The notes beneath the pieces are model-generated. The model saw only the letters and a list, made by a program, of their open reading frames with translations, was not told the origin of the DNA and ran no database searches. Below, piece by piece: positions 41,692 to 50,231 of a DNA stretch of 64,000 nt. Location of the stretch: positions 124,001-188,000 of the forward strand of contig JBKBLE010000001.1 of NCBI GenBank assembly GCA_046296655.1. Direction: 5' to 3'. Source of the DNA: Cloacibacterium sp046296655. GTDB lineage: Bacteria > Bacteroidota > Bacteroidia > Flavobacteriales > Weeksellaceae. Each line of letters opens with the position of its first letter. Within the stretch, counting starts at the first letter, position 1. A program made the position numbers and the translations under genes.

Positions 41692-42291
41692 CTAGTCAAT
41701 TTTTTTATTTCGTCTTTTGAGTTCTTCTTGGATTTCCATAGCGGTATCATAATCTTCTTCTCTCACTGCATCGTCTAATAAAATTTGTAATTCTTCTGTA
41801 CTCAGTTTTTTGAGGTCAGAAGTTTCGCTTTCTGAAGCCTCTTCAGGTTCTGGCAATTCATTGTTTTTGTCAATTTCTAGAAGAATTCCAGCTTCGTTCA
41901 ATACTTGTTCTGTAGTATAGATTGGGGCATCAAAACGTACTGCCATTGCTACAGCATCAGAAGTTCTGGCATCTAAAATAAGTTCTTCTCCGTTTTCTGT
42001 ATTTTTAAAATTGAGATTAGAAAAGAAAACACCGTCAATAATTTGATAAATAATTACCGATTCTAGCGTGTAGTGCGTAGAATTTACAAATTTGGTAAAT
42101 AAATCATGCGTGAGTGGACGAGGTGGTCTCAAGTCTTTTTCTAAACCTAAAGAAATAGATTGAGCCTCAAAATTACCAATTACTACAGGTAGTTTTACGC
42201 CAGTTTCTTCATGCTCCAGAAGCAGTGCATAAGCTCCAGATTGAGTTTGGCTATAAGATATTCCGCGTACGATTAGTTGTTTATAATCCAT
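41692..42291 (-). CDS. Bifunctional nuclease family protein (DUF151) with UVR motif
   Basis: 199 residues. N-terminal DUF151 domain about 1-140 (YKQLIVRGISYSQTQSGAYA, LPVVIGNFEAQSISLGLEKD, RPLTHDLFTKFV, LDARTSDAVAMAVRFDAPIY). An acidic linker follows, then a UvrB/UvrC-type motif about 168-197 (LLDDAVREEDYDTAMEIQEE). Plant members have DNase and RNase activity; bacterial function is uncertain. It stands alone. Confidence 0.85.
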   Translation of the reverse strand: MDYKQLIVRGISYSQTQSGAYALLLEHEETGVKLPVVIGNFEAQSISLGLEKDLRPPRPLTHDLFTKFVNSTHYTLESVIIYQIIDGVFFSNLNFKNTENGEELILDARTSDAVAMAVRFDAPIYTTEQVLNEAGILLEIDKNNELPEPEEASESETSDLKKLSTEELQILLDDAVREEDYDTAMEIQEELKRRNKKID

Positions 42292-42465
42292 GAATACAAA
42301 TATACTTTAATTTTTAAAATTTAACATTTGATATTTAAAATTTTATCACTGCCTTCAGATGATTTATTTTACAAGTTTTGATGATAAAATTGGTTTTGCT
42401 TTTTAATTAATGAGAAATTCAATTACTCTTCAAAAGAAATAAAAAATTTTGGTTTCTGCAACGAC

Positions 42466-42494
42466 AAAAAAATCCGAGATAAAAATCTCGGATT
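42466..42494 (-). terminator. intrinsic terminator of etfBA
   Basis: AATCCGAGAT-AAAA-ATCTCGGATT (42471-42494) with U run on the minus strand. Confidence 0.85.
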
Positions 42495-42518
42495 GATATT
42501 TTTAAAAAGGATGATATT

Positions 42519-43466
42519 TTAGTGTCCTTTTAATGCTTTAATTTTTTCTGTAAGCACAGGAATAATTTGGAAAGCATCTCCTACTACTCCATAATCAGCA
42601 GATTTAAAGAATGGTGCTTCTGCATCATTATTAATCACTACGATGGTTTTAGAAGAGTTTACACCAGCCAAATGCTGAATAGCACCAGAAATACCTACTG
42701 CTATGTATAAATTAGGAGCGATGGTTTTACCGGTTTGTCCTACGTGTTCTGAGTGAGATCTCCAACCGATATCAGAAACTGGTTTAGAACAAGCAGTAGC
42801 TGCACCTAAAACATTTGCTAATTCTTCGATCATTCCCCAGTTTTCAGGGCCTTTCATTCCTCTACCTGCAGAAACTACTATTTCTGCTTCTTTAAGGTCT
42901 AATTTTCCTGAAGATTTTTCTTGGTTCACTACAGTAAGACCTTCTGCAGAAACAGAAACTTCTTTTACTTCTTCAGAACCTGCAACTGGATTTTCTTTTA
43001 CTCCAAAAGAATTTTGAGAAACAGTAACCACTACATTTTCGCAATGAGCTTTAGCATCCATAAAAGCTTTTCCAGAGAAAGATTTTCTCTTCGCTTCGAA
43101 TGGAGAAATGGCAACTGGAGCAGAAACTACATTGGTTAATAATGAAGCGTTTTTAATCACAGCAAGCATAGGAGCTACAGAACTCGCATCTGTAGAATGC
43201 GGGAAAACTACTACTCCATCTACTACAGTAGCAAGAGCTTCTGCATAAGCTTTTGGGTTGAAACTTTTAAGCGCGTCACTTTTTAGAGTAACCACTTTTG
43301 AAGCTCCGTATTTGTAAAGAACATCTGCAGGATCTGTAGGATTAATGCTTACCGCTACTACATCAGTTCCAGACATATCTGCAACTGTTTTTGCGTAAGA
43401 AACAGCTTCTAGAGCCGCTTTTTTATATGCTCCTGAAATATTTTCGGTATATACAAAAATTGACAT
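42519..43466 (-). CDS. etfA: Electron transfer flavoprotein, alpha subunit
   Basis: With EtfB it accepts electrons from acyl-CoA dehydrogenases and passes them to the respiratory chain. 315 residues. The C-terminal FAD domain is intact: VVSAGRGMKGPENWG near 196, SRHSEH-like SHSEHVGQTGKTIAPNLYIA near 242, and VGISGAIQHLAGVNSSKTIV near 261 with NNDAEAPFFKSADYGVVGD. Second gene of etfBA; the 64-base spacer contains AAATTTC repeats. Confidence 0.96.
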   Translation of the reverse strand: MSIFVYTENISGAYKKAALEAVSYAKTVADMSGTDVVAVSINPTDPADVLYKYGASKVVTLKSDALKSFNPKAYAEALATVVDGVVVFPHSTDASSVAPMLAVIKNASLLTNVVSAPVAISPFEAKRKSFSGKAFMDAKAHCENVVVTVSQNSFGVKENPVAGSEEVKEVSVSAEGLTVVNQEKSSGKLDLKEAEIVVSAGRGMKGPENWGMIEELANVLGAATACSKPVSDIGWRSHSEHVGQTGKTIAPNLYIAVGISGAIQHLAGVNSSKTIVVINNDAEAPFFKSADYGVVGDAFQIIPVLTEKIKALKGH

Positions 43467-43493
43467 AATTTAAAAAGATTTGAGATTGTTTGA

Positions 43494-43515
43494 ATTTCAA
43501 ATTTCAAATTTCAAA
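43494..43515. repeat. TTTCAAA tandem repeat in the etfB-etfA spacer
   Basis: Three consecutive copies of the 7-base unit TTTCAAA; nothing else recognised in the spacer. Confidence 0.5.
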
Positions 43516-43530
43516 TGGATTAATAATTTG

Positions 43531-44277
43531 TTAAATAACTTTTGCTTCTTCGTGAAGTAATCTTACCAATTCATCTAGATTATCCGCAGAAACTAGTTTT
43601 ACTTGAGCTCTAGCTGGAACAGCATCAAAAGATACTGCACTTACTTTCACATCTGTTTCAGTTGGTTCTTTTACGGTTAAAGGTTTAGTTCTAGCAGACA
43701 TAATTCCTCTCATGTTAGGAATGATAAGGTCTTTTTCTTCTACCATACCTTTTTGACCAGCGATTACAGCAGGAAGTTTTACAGATAAAGTTTCTTTTCC
43801 TCCTTCAATTTCTCTCACTGCAGTAGCTTCTGCACCGTTTACTTCTAAACCTACGCAAGCGTTTACGAAAGGTCTATTAAGTAATTGAGCAATCATTGCT
43901 GGAACTGCAGCACCATTATAATCAATAGATTCTTTACCGCAAAGTACCAAGTCATAGCCACCTTCTTCTGCAATTTTAGCCAATTCTTTAGCTACGGTAA
44001 TACTGTCTTTTGGTTCAGTGTTTACTCTTATTGCGTCATTTGCACCAATAGCAAGAGCTTTTCTCATTACAGCTTCAGTAGCTGCGTCACCTACAGTAGC
44101 GATGGTCACTGTAGCGCCTTGAGATTCTTGTAATTTTACAGCTTTTGTAAGAGCAAATTCGTCGTAAGGATTAATTACCCACTGAATTCCGTTTTTGTCA
44201 AAAGCAGATTTATCTGCAGTAAAGTTAATTTTAGAAGTAGTATCTGGAACACTACTAATACAAACTAATATTTTCAT
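43531..44277 (-). CDS. etfB: Electron transfer flavoprotein, beta subunit
   Basis: 248 residues, the AMP-binding partner of EtfA. Opening MKILVCISSVPDTTSKINFT, the GANDAIRVNTEPKDSITVAK region near 78, LVLCGKESIDYNGAAVPAMI near 112, and the family signature VKLPAVIAGQKGMVEEKDL. First gene of the operon. A perfect 18-base palindrome and a TATATTTA -7 box lie upstream, suggesting control by the MarR regulator at 53845 (inference). Confidence 0.96.
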   Translation of the reverse strand: MKILVCISSVPDTTSKINFTADKSAFDKNGIQWVINPYDEFALTKAVKLQESQGATVTIATVGDAATEAVMRKALAIGANDAIRVNTEPKDSITVAKELAKIAEEGGYDLVLCGKESIDYNGAAVPAMIAQLLNRPFVNACVGLEVNGAEATAVREIEGGKETLSVKLPAVIAGQKGMVEEKDLIIPNMRGIMSARTKPLTVKEPTETDVKVSAVSFDAVPARAQVKLVSADNLDELVRLLHEEAKVI

Positions 44278-44411
44278 ATGTAGATTTTTATTGTTTTTTT
44301 AAAGGTCATATGCAATCGCTCATTCGTCATTATAATTAGTTTTGATAATCACGGCGATTTCATAAGGTTCAATTTTTCTTATTTGAATGTTTGCTAATTT
44401 AAATAAAAAAA

Positions 44412-44429
44412 TATTATGCATGCATAATA
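44412..44429. promoter_or_regulatory. 18-base palindrome, candidate MarR operator of etfBA
   Basis: TATTATGCATGCATAATA is a perfect palindrome downstream of a minus-strand -7-like box TATATTTA (44456-44463). Its half-site TATGC/GCATA and outer TA-rich arms match the operators in front of marR at 53781-53832. It lies in the 364-base gap between etfB and the M20 gene, which has no credible gene. Confidence 0.6.
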
Positions 44430-44600
44430 CTCTAAAATTATTTATATTCATTGCATAAATATACGATAAATGCCTGAAATAAAGGGAATTTTGAGATTTT
44501 ATTTCGGGAATAATTTTTGAAATCATTAAAAATCACCACAAATTAATGGATTTTTCTTTCCCAAAAATGTGGAGTTAATTCTCAATTTTTAAGCAGAAAT

Positions 44601-44631
44601 AAAAAATCCTCAATCTTATAGACTGAGGATT
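44601..44631 (-). terminator. intrinsic terminator of the M20 gene
   Basis: AATCCTCA-(11)-TGAGGATT with six U on the minus strand. Confidence 0.8.
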
Positions 44632-44641
44632 AACTTAAAAT

Positions 44642-46024
44642 TTATTGTTGAGTATAAAATTCAAAGAAATATGGAATACTTTCTATTCCTTTGTAGAAAT
44701 TATATAATCCGTAGTGTTCGTTTGGCGAGTGAATCGCATCAGAATCTAAACCGAAGCCCATTAAAACTGATTTAGCTCCCAAAATTTTCTCAAAAAGAGA
44801 AGTAATAGGAATACTTCCGCCACTTCTATATGGTAAAACTTCTTTACCAAAGGCTTTTTCCATAGCTTTTTTAGCCGCTTGGAATTCTTTGGTATTGCTT
44901 TGTAAAACGTAAGGCATTCCACCGTGATGAGGCGTAACTTTTACCTTAACAGAAGCTGGAGCTATTTTTTCAAAATATTTCGTGAACTTTTCAGTAATTT
45001 CTTCGTCAGTTTGATAAGGAACCAATCTCATAGAAATTTTTGCAAATGCTTTGCTAGGAATCACGGTTTTAGCACCTTCACCTGTGTAACCTCCCCAAAT
45101 TCCATTTACATCAAGAGTTGGTCTGATAGAAGTTCTTTCTAAGGTAGTATAGCCTGTTTCACCTTCTACTTCGCTTAAACCAATTGATTTTTTGAATTCT
45201 TCTGGGTTGTCTTTTAATTTATTCATTTCTGTTCTGTCTTCCGCAGAAACGATTTCTACATTATCATAAAAACCATCGATGGTAATTCTTCCTTCTTCAT
45301 CATGAAGTTTAGCAATCATTTTTGCTAAAACATTAATTGGGTTAGGAACAGCACCACCATATAATCCTGAGTGTAAATCTCTGTTCGGACCTTCTACTTC
45401 TACTTCCAAATAACTTAAACCTCTAAGACCAGTAGTTACCGTTGGTTGTTCGTTAGAATAAATATGCGTGTCTGAAATTAGAATCACATCACAAGAAAGT
45501 TTTTCTTTATTTTCTTCTAAAAATCCAGCTAAACTTACAGAACCTACTTCTTCTTCTCCTTCAATAATGAATTTAATATTACAAGGTAAAGAATTGGTTT
45601 TCATCATCGCTTCAAAAGCTTTTATGTGCATGAAGAATTGGCCTTTATCATCTGCGCTTCCTCTTGCGAAAATAGCACCTTCTGGATGAAGTTCTGTCTT
45701 TTTAACCACAGGTTCAAATGGTCCGCTTTCCCACAATTCTAGTGGATCTGCAGGTTGAACATCATAGTGACCATAAACCAAAACAGTTGGTAATTCTGGA
45801 TTGATGATTTTTTCACCATAAACTACAGGATAACCTTTGGTTTCGCAGATTTCTACTTGATCTGCTCCTGCATTGGCAAGGTGTTTTGCCACAGCATCAG
45901 CACAATTGAGCACATCTTGATTGTAAGCTGGGTCTGCAGAAATAGAAGCAATCTTCAATAATTCTATCAATTCGTCTAGAAAACGTTGCTTGTTTTGTTG
46001 GATATAACTTTGTGTGTCCGACAT
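44642..46024 (-). CDS. M20-family metallodipeptidase
   Basis: 460 residues, cytosolic (no signal). Zinc ligands of the M20 family: VYGHYDVQPADPLELWESGP near 83 (His and catalytic Asp), RGSADDKGQFFMH near 120 (bridging Asp), IEGEEEVGSVSLAGFLEEN near 159 (catalytic and metal Glu), ISDTHIY near 186, and the last His in DSDAIHSPNEHYG near 435. The dimerisation lid is at about 210-370. Close to carnosinase-like dipeptidases. Confidence 0.92.
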   Translation of the reverse strand: MSDTQSYIQQNKQRFLDELIELLKIASISADPAYNQDVLNCADAVAKHLANAGADQVEICETKGYPVVYGEKIINPELPTVLVYGHYDVQPADPLELWESGPFEPVVKKTELHPEGAIFARGSADDKGQFFMHIKAFEAMMKTNSLPCNIKFIIEGEEEVGSVSLAGFLEENKEKLSCDVILISDTHIYSNEQPTVTTGLRGLSYLEVEVEGPNRDLHSGLYGGAVPNPINVLAKMIAKLHDEEGRITIDGFYDNVEIVSAEDRTEMNKLKDNPEEFKKSIGLSEVEGETGYTTLERTSIRPTLDVNGIWGGYTGEGAKTVIPSKAFAKISMRLVPYQTDEEITEKFTKYFEKIAPASVKVKVTPHHGGMPYVLQSNTKEFQAAKKAMEKAFGKEVLPYRSGGSIPITSLFEKILGAKSVLMGFGLDSDAIHSPNEHYGLYNFYKGIESIPYFFEFYTQQ

Positions 46025-46050
46025 TGTTTTAAAATTTTAGTAAATATAAA

Positions 46051-46076
46051 AAATGTCTCGCAATCGCAAGACATCT
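46051..46076 (-). terminator. intrinsic terminator of the small lipoprotein gene
   Basis: ATGTCTTGCGATTGCGAGAC-AT on the minus strand, then U run. Confidence 0.65.
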
Positions 46077-46096
46077 ATTTTGTATGAGAAAATATC

Positions 46097-46315
46097 TTAT
46101 TTTTTTGCAGTGCTATCTACCTTAACTTCTGCACCAGCTGTTTGTTCTACAGTTGCAGAGTCCGTTTTTTCTTTATAAGTAGGCGCTTCAGCATTTTCAT
46201 CGTCATATCTTACTACATCTTCAGTTTTTTTCAAAACTCCCTTGTTTCCTCCTTCAGGTAAACCACAAGAAACTAAAAAAGACGCTGTAGCCACAGCAAA
46301 TACCAATTTTTTCAT
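46097..46315 (-). CDS. Small lipoprotein of unknown function
   Basis: 72 residues from ATG 46315: MKKLVFAVATASFLVSCGLP is a lipoprotein signal with lipidated Cys17. A longer frame from 46372 would place 19 residues in front of the signal and is rejected. The mature part is short, acidic and threonine/valine-rich (KKTEDVVRYDDENAEAPTYK), probably unstructured. No family recognised. Confidence 0.65.
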   Translation of the reverse strand: MKKLVFAVATASFLVSCGLPEGGNKGVLKKTEDVVRYDDENAEAPTYKEKTDSATVEQTAGAEVKVDSTAKK

Positions 46316-46392
46316 ATCTAAATTATTACGTTTATAAATTTTTCCAAAAGTAAGAAATATTGAGTTTACCACAAAAAAAACTTAAAATTTTC

Positions 46393-47541
46393 TTAATCAA
46401 GAAGTTTTCCTACTAGGAAATGATTTCCAGAAAGAGATTTTACCGCGATAAGATATTGGTTTCCGCCGTCTTTTATTTTGTATTTTTTCTTGATTTCTTC
46501 AGGTTTTAAAGGAAAATTTTTGGTGATGATATTAAATTGTTCACCCTTTTTAATCGCTTTTGAATTGATTTCTTCTGTCTCAAAAATTCTTCCTGGGAAA
46601 TGTTCTATTTTTTCTTCGGAAGTATAAATGTGTGTATTTTGATGTAATTTTCTCAAACCAAATTTCTCTGAAACTAAATTAAAAGCTCCAGTTTTTAATA
46701 CAGAATTATTTGGAATGTAAATGTATTTTTTTGGAATTGAAAATTCTGATTTACAATGTTTTTCATCGTCTAAGTTAAAGTGAAATTCAGGTTCTGTAGA
46801 TTGTAAATTGATGCAAGAAATTTCTGGTCTATTTTCTGTTTTCTTGAGATAAACTAAAACTTCTTTTACTTCATTTTTGACCGCAATAATCCAGATTTTA
46901 CAAATATTTTTGAGCGAAGAAACCAAATGCTGAATATCAATCAGCGGTGATAGTTTTATTAAAATTTCAGGTGAAATGTCACTTAATTGCTCTTGAATTT
47001 CAATAATATTAGGCGACAAATCCTCCAAAAGAAATACTTTTCTGTTATGATTATCTCTTCTTGCAGGATCTAGATAAATTAAATCGAATTTTTCTTTATT
47101 GTTTGTGAGAAAATCTTCTAATTTTTGGTTGATGAAATTCGCTTTTCTTCCGAGAACTTCCCAATTGTGTTTTACAATATCCAAAAGCTCTGTATTCTGC
47201 TCTATTAAAGTAATTTCTTCAAAATTTTGAGAAAGAAAATAAGCGTCAATTCCAAAACCACAAGTTAAATCCACGAATTTTTTACCATTAAAAAACTGTT
47301 TTTTAAAATCTGCGGTATCTTGTGATGAAGCCTGTTCTAGATTAAGATTGGGCGGAAAAATAATGTTTTCTTGATTCAAAAAAGGGAACTTTTTTTCGGC
47401 TACTTTTCTACCTTTAATCTGCTGAACCAATTCTTGCATAGAAACCTCTGGAAATGGAGATTTTTTCAGTAACAAAGAATGCAAATCCGCGTGTAGATTT
47501 GCATTAATAAAGTATTTTATTTTATTTCCCACAGATTTCAC
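46393..47541 (-). CDS. Class I SAM methyltransferase with THUMP-like domain
   Basis: 382 residues. The N-terminal ANLHADLHSLLLKKSPFPEV and SMQELVQQIKGRKVAEKKFPFL, the SAM motif FVDLTCGFGIDAYFLSQNF near 90, and the motif IV DLIYLDPARRDNHNRKVFLL near 157 are typical of THUMP-like-domain methyltransferases of Bacteroidota; the target is unknown, probably RNA. The best start is GTG at 47541, which lies inside an inverted-repeat arm of the upstream cassette (MKSVGNK is repeat-encoded), so the native start was probably replaced. Confidence 0.78.
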   Translation of the reverse strand: MKSVGNKIKYFINANLHADLHSLLLKKSPFPEVSMQELVQQIKGRKVAEKKFPFLNQENIIFPPNLNLEQASSQDTADFKKQFFNGKKFVDLTCGFGIDAYFLSQNFEEITLIEQNTELLDIVKHNWEVLGRKANFINQKLEDFLTNNKEKFDLIYLDPARRDNHNRKVFLLEDLSPNIIEIQEQLSDISPEILIKLSPLIDIQHLVSSLKNICKIWIIAVKNEVKEVLVYLKKTENRPEISCINLQSTEPEFHFNLDDEKHCKSEFSIPKKYIYIPNNSVLKTGAFNLVSEKFGLRKLHQNTHIYTSEEKIEHFPGRIFETEEINSKAIKKGEQFNIITKNFPLKPEEIKKKYKIKDGGNQYLIAVKSLSGNHFLVGKLLD

Positions 47542-47954
47542 AGATTTTATTTAATATATCCGTTTATTTTTCTGTAAATATTCTTATCAATATAATCTGT
47601 ATTAAAATTGACTAGAATTCCTAATTTTAAATTTGTTAGTTTTAGATAAGTTAAGAGTTGTTTATGATGAACATTTGAAATTTCTTCAATAGATTTTATT
47701 TCAATAATTACCTTATCTTCAACAATTATGTCAGCAATAAAACTTGAATCTAGAGTTAATTCTTTAAATTTTATAGGAATTGGAACTTGTGTTTTTACTT
47801 CTAAACCTTTACTTTTTAAATCATATGCTAAAGTTTTTTCATAAACTTTTTCCAATAAACCTGGTCCAAGTTTATTGTAAATTTCAAAAATAGATTTTCT
47901 TATATAAAAACTAATTTCATTTTCGTTCATAATTCTGTGAAATCTGTGGGAAAT
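47524..47954. mobile_element. Inverted-repeat cassette carrying a GxxExxY gene
   Basis: Perfect 21-base inverted repeats at 47524-47544 (starting ATTTCCCACAGATTTCACAG) and 47934-47954 bracket only the GxxExxY gene. The right arm begins two bases after the mutase stop codon and the left arm covers the start of the methyltransferase gene. No transposase is encoded. Confidence 0.6.
47547..47930 (-). CDS. GxxExxY-family protein
   Basis: 127 residues from ATG 47930 (MNENEISFYIRKSIFEIYNK); a longer frame from 47963 would read through the repeat arm and is not credible. The name-giving motif is GPGLLEKVYEKTLAYDLKSK near 24. Core residues DSSFIADIIVEDKVIIEIKS (Asp, Glu-x-Lys) near 68 resemble a PD-(D/E)XK nuclease fold. 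Function unproven. The gene interrupts a metabolic operon inside an inverted-repeat cassette. Confidence 0.85.
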   Translation of the reverse strand: MNENEISFYIRKSIFEIYNKLGPGLLEKVYEKTLAYDLKSKGLEVKTQVPIPIKFKELTLDSSFIADIIVEDKVIIEIKSIEEISNVHHKQLLTYLKLTNLKLGILVNFNTDYIDKNIYRKINGYIK

Positions 47955-47955
47955 T

Positions 47956-49113
47956 TTACTCAAACATTTCTGCCCATCTTACTGCTTTTATTTCTTTAGC
48001 ATTGTAGAGTTGTTCTACAGATTTAGTTTTTTCTAGTTTTGGATAAAGATTTACACCAATGAGTTTTATTTTACCTTCTTCTACCCAATTTTGTTCTGCA
48101 ATTGCCTGTTGATAGATCATTTCAGCAATTTTTCCAGATTTTAGATTTTCTACAAAACCACCAGAATTTTCAAGTTCCAAGAATAATTTCCATGCGTTTT
48201 CTGCGAATTGATGGGTAATTTCTTCAATATAATAACTTCCGTTGGCAGCATCGTCAAATACATTAATAATACTTTCGTATGCCAAAACAATTTGTTGTTT
48301 AAACGAAATCTCCTCTGAAAGTGAATTGGAATTTTGCACTTTAAAATCATTGCTATAAACCGCATCAGAACCAGCAATCATGGCCGCGGAAAGTTCTAGC
48401 GTAGAACGAATAAGGTTATTTTCTTCGTCGTTTTTAGCTTTATTTCTTAGAGAAGTTTCTGTGAAAATGTAAGGAATACTGTCTAGTCCGAATTCTTTAG
48501 AAAGTTGATTGAAAAGGATTTTAAATGCTCTGATTTTTGCAATTTCAAAGAAATAATTCCCGCCTACTGCAAATTTGAAAACCAATTTTTCTAAAATTTC
48601 AGCCCCAAAAACTTCTGCTAAGTCTTTTGCTTTTGCTAATGCTAAAGCCAATTGTTGTGTGATAGAAGCTCCAGCATTTTGATACAAAGTGGTATCTACG
48701 GCAATATTTCTTTTGAAATTTTTAGACAATAATTCCTCCGCTAATTGCGAGTTAATTTCTTGATTTTCAAAAACATCTATCAAAGAAATATATTGATTAT
48801 CATCTGTAAGAGAAATGTGTCCTGCCAAATCTTTATTGGCCACGAAAAGCGTTTTTTCGGTCAAATGTTCTACATTATGTTCTAGTAAAAATGCATAAGC
48901 ATGTTCTTCTAAATTATCTTGATATTTAGCAACCAAATGTGTAGATTCTTCTACTTTTGGCAGATTTTTTAAGACAAAATCAGTGTCGGCATAATAAGGT
49001 TTTACAGAAATGCCTTCCAAGTTTTCTTTGGTAAGAACGGCATAAATATCTTCTGTCTTCAATTGTTTTTTTACCAGATTTTCCCAATCCTGAAAGGTAA
49101 CTTGAGCAAACAT
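47956..49113 (-). CDS. Methylmalonyl-CoA mutase small-subunit-like protein
   Basis: 385 residues, beginning MFAQVTFQDWENLVKKQLKT. It resembles the beta (small) subunit of methylmalonyl-CoA mutase: the barrel segment VDTTLYQNAGASITQQLALALA near 139, FAVGGNYFFEIAKIRAFKIL near 189 and YIFTETSLRNKAKNDEENNL-IRSTLE near 220. It has no C-terminal B12-binding domain and is shorter than most small subunits. The catalytic large subunit is not in this window; the next gene is the inserted GxxExxY cassette. Downstream of divIC in the udk operon. Confidence 0.82.
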   Translation of the reverse strand: MFAQVTFQDWENLVKKQLKTEDIYAVLTKENLEGISVKPYYADTDFVLKNLPKVEESTHLVAKYQDNLEEHAYAFLLEHNVEHLTEKTLFVANKDLAGHISLTDDNQYISLIDVFENQEINSQLAEELLSKNFKRNIAVDTTLYQNAGASITQQLALALAKAKDLAEVFGAEILEKLVFKFAVGGNYFFEIAKIRAFKILFNQLSKEFGLDSIPYIFTETSLRNKAKNDEENNLIRSTLELSAAMIAGSDAVYSNDFKVQNSNSLSEEISFKQQIVLAYESIINVFDDAANGSYYIEEITHQFAENAWKLFLELENSGGFVENLKSGKIAEMIYQQAIAEQNWVEEGKIKLIGVNLYPKLEKTKSVEQLYNAKEIKAVRWAEMFE

Positions 49114-49176
49114 AATGTATGGTTTTTTATTTTATATTCAAATGTTTTTCAACATTCGAAATTCAAGATAATTTGT

Positions 49177-49536
49177 TTATTCTTCTTCTTTTTTCTTGAT
49201 GGCAGAACTGTCTACCACGAGAATAAAAATTTCTTCATTTTTCTTTTTCATGAAATAATTTTCTCGCGCAAACTTTTCTTTTTCTGCTTTGTTATTCATG
49301 AGCTTTTTGTAGAAAGCATCATTTTTATGATATTCTGACTTGTAATATGAGAGTTGCTCTTCGTATTTGTCTATTTCTTTGTTTAAGTCTTTGATGACTA
49401 ACCAAGATGTGGAATCAAAAAAAATCATCCATACCAAAAAAAGAAAAATGGTAATAAAATATTTATTGAGAAGGTATTTCTGCACGAAACGCCAACTCGG
49501 AGATTTTTTCTGAATATCTTTAATCAGTTCCTTCAT
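49177..49536 (-). CDS. Septum formation initiator, FtsB/DivIC family
   Basis: 119 residues. Basic N-terminus, one membrane helix about 31-48 (FITIFLFLVWMIFFDSTSW), then a coiled coil (DLNKEIDKYEEQLSYYKSEY) and the FtsB/DivIC motif KFARENYFMKKKNEEIFILV near 88. A cell-division scaffold partner of FtsL/FtsQ. Its start overlaps the udk stop by one base (TAATG), showing translational coupling. Confidence 0.85.
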   Translation of the reverse strand: MKELIKDIQKKSPSWRFVQKYLLNKYFITIFLFLVWMIFFDSTSWLVIKDLNKEIDKYEEQLSYYKSEYHKNDAFYKKLMNNKAEKEKFARENYFMKKKNEEIFILVVDSSAIKKKEEE

Positions 49537-50153
49537 TAATAGGCTTTTTTAAGAGAATTGTTAATGACTGTAGAAAGAAAATCAATAGCTACAGAATTTT
49601 TTCTCATGTTAGGAACAATAAGGTCTGCTTCGTTTTTAGAAGGTTCTATAAACTCTTGGTGCATCGGTTTCAGCGTAGTTTGATAACGGTGAAGAACTTC
49701 GTGTAAATCTCTACCGCGTTCTTGTGTATCACGTCTAATTCTTCTGATTAATCTTTCGTCTGAATCTGCGTGTACAAATACTTTAAGATCGAATTCCTTT
49801 AAAAGTTCCTGATTGGTCAAAACCAAAATTCCTTCTACAATTAAAACGTTTTTAGGTTCTACAGTTACGTGATCTCCAGTTCTAGAATGCGTCACGAAAG
49901 AATACAAAGGCTGTTCTATTTTTTCTCCTCTTTTAAGTGCTTTTACATGTTTTACCAATAATTCAAAATCTATCGATTTTGGGTGGTCATAATTCAGCGC
50001 TTCCCTTTCTGAGAGCGATAAATGGTGATTATCATGGTAATAATTGTCTTGAGAAAGTACATTTACACCTTCTGCATTCAATTGTTGCAAAATATTATTC
50101 ACTACGGTGGTTTTACCAGAACCAGTTCCACCTGCAATACCTATTACTAACAT
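49536..50153 (-). CDS. udk: Uridine kinase
   Basis: Phosphorylates uridine and cytidine in pyrimidine salvage. 205 residues. Walker A GIAGGTGSGKTTVVNNIL near 5, SQDNYYHDNHHLSLSEREAL near 34, NYDHPKSIDF (substrate Asp) near 53, LIVEGILVLTN near 107, and the lid RLIRRIRRDTQERGRDLHE near 133. First gene of an operon with divIC and the mutase-like gene. Confidence 0.96.
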   Translation of the reverse strand: MLVIGIAGGTGSGKTTVVNNILQQLNAEGVNVLSQDNYYHDNHHLSLSEREALNYDHPKSIDFELLVKHVKALKRGEKIEQPLYSFVTHSRTGDHVTVEPKNVLIVEGILVLTNQELLKEFDLKVFVHADSDERLIRRIRRDTQERGRDLHEVLHRYQTTLKPMHQEFIEPSKNEADLIVPNMRKNSVAIDFLSTVINNSLKKAY

Positions 50154-50231
50154 TAAAAATATATTTTTTACAAATTTAGCTAAATTCCTAAATAATTGGT
50201 TGATTGATGCGTTCTTTTTTGGTCAGAAACC

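Noticed and set aside
44320..44526. A 68-codon minus-strand frame upstream of etfB
   Set aside because: It spans the palindrome and promoter region of etfBA, is AT-driven and overlaps no known family.
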